Assembly (NCBI GenBank): GCA_944384385.1
Contig: CALWTG010000004.1
Span: 1-34,040, forward strand
Direction: 5' to 3'
Origin: an uncultured Clostridia bacterium
Lineage (GTDB): Bacteria > Bacillota > Clostridia > Christensenellales > UBA1242
Length of the DNA: 34,040 nt
Position numbers and translations under genes: made by a program. This document shows positions 31,944 through 34,040 of this stretch, in pieces (the first letter of the stretch is position 1; each line of letters opens with the position of its first letter). The notes beneath the pieces were generated by a model, which saw only the letters and a list, made by a program, of their open reading frames with translations, ran no database searches and was not told where the DNA came from.

Positions 31944-32976
31944 CTTCGGTGTTTTGTTTTTTGGTCTTATCTTTTTTTTGCTTTTTTTCTATATCTTTTT
32001 CTTTGTGCTTTTCTTTTTTCTCTTTTCTTTTTTGTTTATATGTTTTTACAAACTTTTCAAAAGCGTCAGGCTGATGCTCTTCAAGTGGTTTAACCGCCAC
32101 TTTTTCATCTCTGACGGCAAGAGGCTTTTCATTGAATGGCAAAACGACTTGGTCATTTCTAAGTCTAACTTCAAGTTGGTTATATGGCATTTGAATATTA
32201 TCACGCTTGAACTCATTGAAAACATTTTCCATAACATAATAATACACATCCCAATAGTCTTCCCCATAGCACCAGCAGTTAGCATATATAGAAATACTGC
32301 TGTCGCCAAGTTTTTCAAGTGCGCAAAATGGAGCAGGGGTCAAAAGCACTTTGTTACAACTTGTCATAACGCTGAGAATAACTTGCTTTGCTTTTTCAAC
32401 ATCGCTTGCATAGTCAATGCTAAAACTAAAAACAACTTTTCTTGTCTTGTTGTGACTGTAATTGATAAGTTCACTTCCAACAACAGTGCTGTTTGGTATG
32501 CTTATTGTCTTGTTGTCGGTAGTTGTTATTATTGTGTGAAGCATATTTATTTCTTTGACTGTGCCTTCAACATCGTCAATCTTTATGTAGTCTCCTTCAT
32601 TAAAAGGACGAGTTGTTATTATCACCACGCCGTTTGCAAGGTTTGAAAGACTGTCTTGCATAGCAAGAGAAAGAGCAAGTCCAGCCGCAGAGATAACTGC
32701 AATAAAGCCAGTGATTGGTATTCCGATGATTTGACAAATTGCAATCAACAGTAGCATATATAATGAAAATTTGATAACTGTCAACAAAAATTTTGCCGTG
32801 ACAGATGGCATTTTGGTTTTTGAGAATATTTTTCTCAATAGTTTAACAAATAATTTAATGACAATAAAGCCAAGTATAAAAACGCCCAAGCATTGAAGTA
32901 TGTTAAGTCCAACAGTTTTTATTATGTTAACAGCTTCATCTTTTAGTGCGTTCCAGTCTATTAAAAGTAAACTCAT
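31939..32976 (-). CDS. Small-conductance mechanosensitive channel (MscS family)
   Basis: A 345-aa membrane channel that releases solutes on hypo-osmotic shock. Three hydrophobic segments at about 22-42, 60-82 and 87-110 precede the MscS pore-to-beta region: SLAMQDSLSNLANGVVIITTRPFNEGDYIKI (quoted in part: DSLSNLANGVVIIT), then NSTVVGSELINYS. The C-terminal cytoplasmic domain is followed by an unusual Lys/Glu-rich tail of about 50 residues (KRKEKKEKHKEKDIEKKQ). AAAGGAG precedes the ATG. It lies directly upstream of dnaA. Confidence 0.92.
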   Translation of the reverse strand: MSLLLIDWNALKDEAVNIIKTVGLNILQCLGVFILGFIVIKLFVKLLRKIFSKTKMPSVTAKFLLTVIKFSLYMLLLIAICQIIGIPITGFIAVISAAGLALSLAMQDSLSNLANGVVIITTRPFNEGDYIKIDDVEGTVKEINMLHTIITTTDNKTISIPNSTVVGSELINYSHNKTRKVVFSFSIDYASDVEKAKQVILSVMTSCNKVLLTPAPFCALEKLGDSSISIYANCWCYGEDYWDVYYYVMENVFNEFKRDNIQMPYNQLEVRLRNDQVVLPFNEKPLAVRDEKVAVKPLEEHQPDAFEKFVKTYKQKRKEKKEKHKEKDIEKKQKKDKTKKQNTEV

Positions 32977-32999
32977 AATTTCTCCTTTGTATCACCATT

Positions 33000-33028
33000 A
33001 TTGTATTATTATGTGCATAATTTGTCAA
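33000..33028 (-). promoter_or_regulatory. mscS promoter
   Basis: On the minus strand TTGACA (33023-33028), a 17-nt spacer and TACAAT (33000-33005). Confidence 0.75.
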
Positions 33029-33096
33029 AAAAAAGTCACAAGGAAAGCGAAAAACTTGATTTGTGATAGAGTAAAGGCTTTAAGATTGTTATTTAT

Positions 33097-33125
33097 TTGA
33101 CATGACAATAAAAAACATTTATAGT
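33097..33125 (+). promoter_or_regulatory. Promoter of the FakA-fragment gene
   Basis: TTGACA (33097-33102), a 17-nt spacer and TATAGT (33120-33125). Confidence 0.7.
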
Positions 33126-33157
33126 AAAAATACAACAAATGATAAGGAAGGATAATT

Positions 33158-33424
33158 ATGGACGAAGATGAAGAGTTAAATTACAGATATGATACACAAC
33201 TTTTGATTGACGGAAAAGACTTGGACGAAGACAAGATAAAAGACTACTTCAACAAAAACTTTGTTGGAGATTGTTTGCTTGTCGTCGGTGACAGTGAACT
33301 TATAAAAATTCACTATCACACAAACGAGCCATGGAAAGTACTTGAATATTGTTCAACACTTGGCGAGATATACGACATAGTGGTGGAGGATATGTTTCGT
33401 CAAGCTAAAGGCCTCCAAGGCTAA
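33158..33424 (+). CDS. Stand-alone FakA/YloV middle-domain protein (88 aa)
   Basis: The small protein matches the region of the fatty-acid kinase FakA (YloV, DAK2-type) that follows its kinase domain: YDTQLLIDGKDLDEDKIKDYF, then GDCLLVVGDSELIKIHYHTNEPWKVLEYCSTLGEIYDI and EDM (quoted in part: VVGDSELIKIHYHTNEP). No kinase domain is fused to it. GGAAGG lies before the ATG and the promoter is good, so it is probably a real short gene rather than debris; its role is unknown. The stop is 6 bp from the first base of repeat unit 2's inverted terminus. Confidence 0.75.
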   Translation: MDEDEELNYRYDTQLLIDGKDLDEDKIKDYFNKNFVGDCLLVVGDSELIKIHYHTNEPWKVLEYCSTLGEIYDIVVEDMFRQAKGLQG

Positions 33425-33551
33425 AAAAAACCGAAAAGCTTCGCGATACATTGTTTCTGCTATGCCAGTCTAGACAGTCATTTAGGTAAAACTAAACTCC
33501 TGCCTAGCCTGACATAGCGAGCCTCGTCTCGCTTGCTTTTCGGCTTTTTTT
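33423..33551 (+). repeat. Structured hairpin repeat, unit 2 (most complete copy)
   Basis: The unit is bounded by inverted ends: an A run plus CCGAAAAGC (33423-33439) and GCTTTTCGG plus C and a T run (33535-33551). Inside are the 5' box (TTCGCGATACATTGTTTCTGC), arms GCTATGCCAGTCTAG (33459-33473) and CTAGCCTGACATAGC (33504-33518) pairing at 13 of 15, a 30-nt core (33474-33503), and the tail box GAGCCTCGTCTCGCTTG. The A-run/stem/T-run arrangement would make it a bidirectional terminator for the FakA-fragment gene. Confidence 0.8.
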
Positions 33552-33557
33552 ATCTAA

Positions 33558-33633
33558 CACTGCCATGCCGTGCCACACAGTCGTTTAGGAAAATAAACTC
33601 GTGCGTGTCACGACATGTCGAGCCTCGTCTTCT
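33558..33633 (+). repeat. Structured hairpin repeat, unit 3
   Basis: Arms CATGCCGTGCCAC (33564-33576) and GTGTCACGACATG (33605-33617) pair at 11 of 13 around a 28-nt core (33577-33604) starting ACAGTCGTTTAGG and ending CTCGTGC; the inner stem is GTTTA/TAAAC. The tail box GAGCCTCGTC follows. Arms differ from units 1 and 2 while core and tail are conserved. Confidence 0.75.
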
Positions 33634-33685
33634 CCTCACAATTTTGTGTTTTTTACTTAATATCTACATATCTACGAAAAATCTA

Positions 33686-33801
33686 TGCAAAATTGTGCCG
33701 AAAGTGCAGTTTTTGCCCCAAGCTTCGTCTTACTTGTTTTTAGACAGTTTGTTTTTTTGTTTAAACATCGCGATACATTGTTTCTGCTATGTTTTTTTTT
33801 G
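33686..33801 (+). repeat. 116-bp direct repeat, copy 1
   Basis: Matches 33925-34040 at a 239-bp offset with three substitutions visible. It contains GTGCCGAAAGTGCAG, a CTTGTTTTTAGACAG block, and a truncated family 5' box (ATCGCGATACATTG...TTTCTGCTATG) at its end. Confidence 0.85.
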
Positions 33802-33835
33802 ACAAAAGAAATGCACTGCATTTCTTCCCCTAAGT

Positions 33836-33878
33836 CACGGCAAAATCGCCAACAAAGTGCGATTTTCGTTTGGCCGTG
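33836..33878 (+). repeat. Bulged hairpin element, right copy
   Basis: Outer stem CACGGC (33836-33841) with GCCGTG (33873-33878), inner stem AAAATCGC (33842-33849) with GCGATTTT (33859-33866), loop 33850-33858, bulge CGTTTG (33867-33872). Same architecture and bulge as the left copy at 388-433, with different but complementary stems. Confidence 0.7.
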
Positions 33879-33924
33879 AGAAGAGGGCAAAAACAAACAT
33901 AAAGCACAATATTTTGCAAGTATT

Positions 33925-34040
33925 TGCAAAATTGTGCCGAAAGTGCAGTTTTTGTCCCAAACCTCGTCTTACTTGTTTTTAGACAGTTTGTTTTTTTGTT
34001 TAAACATCGCGATACATTGTTTCTGCTATGTTTTTTTTTG
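33925..34040 (+). repeat. 116-bp direct repeat, copy 2
   Basis: The second copy of the repeat at 33686-33801. The window stops inside the same T run at which copy 1 continues into other sequence, as expected for a contig that ends in a repeat. Confidence 0.85.

Larger units (their letters stand above)
33425..34040. other. Non-coding repeat-rich right flank
   Basis: No convincing gene. Contents in order: unit 2, unit 3, direct repeat copy 1, a perfect palindrome at 33806-33826 (AAGAAATGCA, C, TGCATTTCTT), the bulged hairpin, and direct repeat copy 2, which ends with the window. Confidence 0.75.

Noticed and set aside
31936..32646. Long plus-strand open frame of 236 codons
   Set aside because: It is the antisense shadow of the mscS gene, with extreme Phe content from the Lys-rich tail on the other strand.
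33686..34040. CRISPR array
   Set aside because: There are only two long direct repeats at a 239-bp offset, no short regular repeat-spacer pattern, and no cas genes.

Overview
This AT-rich, densely coded window looks like the chromosomal replication-origin neighbourhood of a Clostridia-like member of the Bacillota. The signs are the dnaA, dnaN, rpmH, rnpA, yidD, yidC, jag, mnmE, mnmG, rsmG, parA, parB gene series, canonical parS sites, an S-box (SAM-I) riboswitch, a VanW-type envelope protein and a Spo0A-type DNA-binding domain. I cannot place the organism more precisely. No tRNA, rRNA, transposase or CRISPR array is visible.

Layout. 1-551 and 33425-34040 are non-coding and packed with related, mutually inverted repeats: structured hairpin units whose central and flanking boxes are conserved while their stems differ but stay paired. 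The whole window may be a contig bounded by these repeats. 552-3117 (minus) holds a tight cluster of acpS, recX, a short yigZ-like gene and tyrS. 3229-4079 (plus) holds cdd and dtd. 4122-4805 (minus) encodes a Spo0A-like regulator with a degenerate receiver, preceded by a 10-bp-phased array of 0A boxes. 5087-6589 encodes a VanW/G5 protein. 6649-7908 is a SAM-I riboswitch controlling a divergent metK. 8026-12270 has a small membrane protein, a signal-anchored protein, thymidylate kinase, an ArsR-type regulator, a 58-aa Cys-tailed peptide and a solitary 2,4-diaminopentanoate dehydrogenase. cvpA follows. 13168-14410 is a 1.2-kb non-coding region with six parS sites and four perfect DnaA boxes.

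14411-32976 is almost entirely on the minus strand. Read in the direction of transcription it runs mscS, dnaA, dnaN, rpmH, rnpA, yidD, yidC, jag, then an inserted block, then mnmE, mnmG, rsmG, parA, parB. The inserted block (21364-26393) holds three paralogous HipA/CtkA-like kinases and a 603-aa helical protein of unknown function. A plus-strand HExxH protein gene separates rsmG from parA. dnaA and dnaN point the same way as the rpmH operon, whereas the usual bacterial arrangement is divergent.

How it works together. Replication initiation (DnaA, DnaN), segregation (ParA, ParB, parS), membrane insertion and ribonuclease P (YidC, YidD, RnpA) and tRNA wobble modification (MnmE, MnmG) form the conserved core. 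Several genes (cdd, the HExxH gene, mnmE, two of the kinases) have a promoter -10 box ending 6-7 nt before the start codon and no clear ribosome-binding site, so they are probably translated from leaderless mRNAs.
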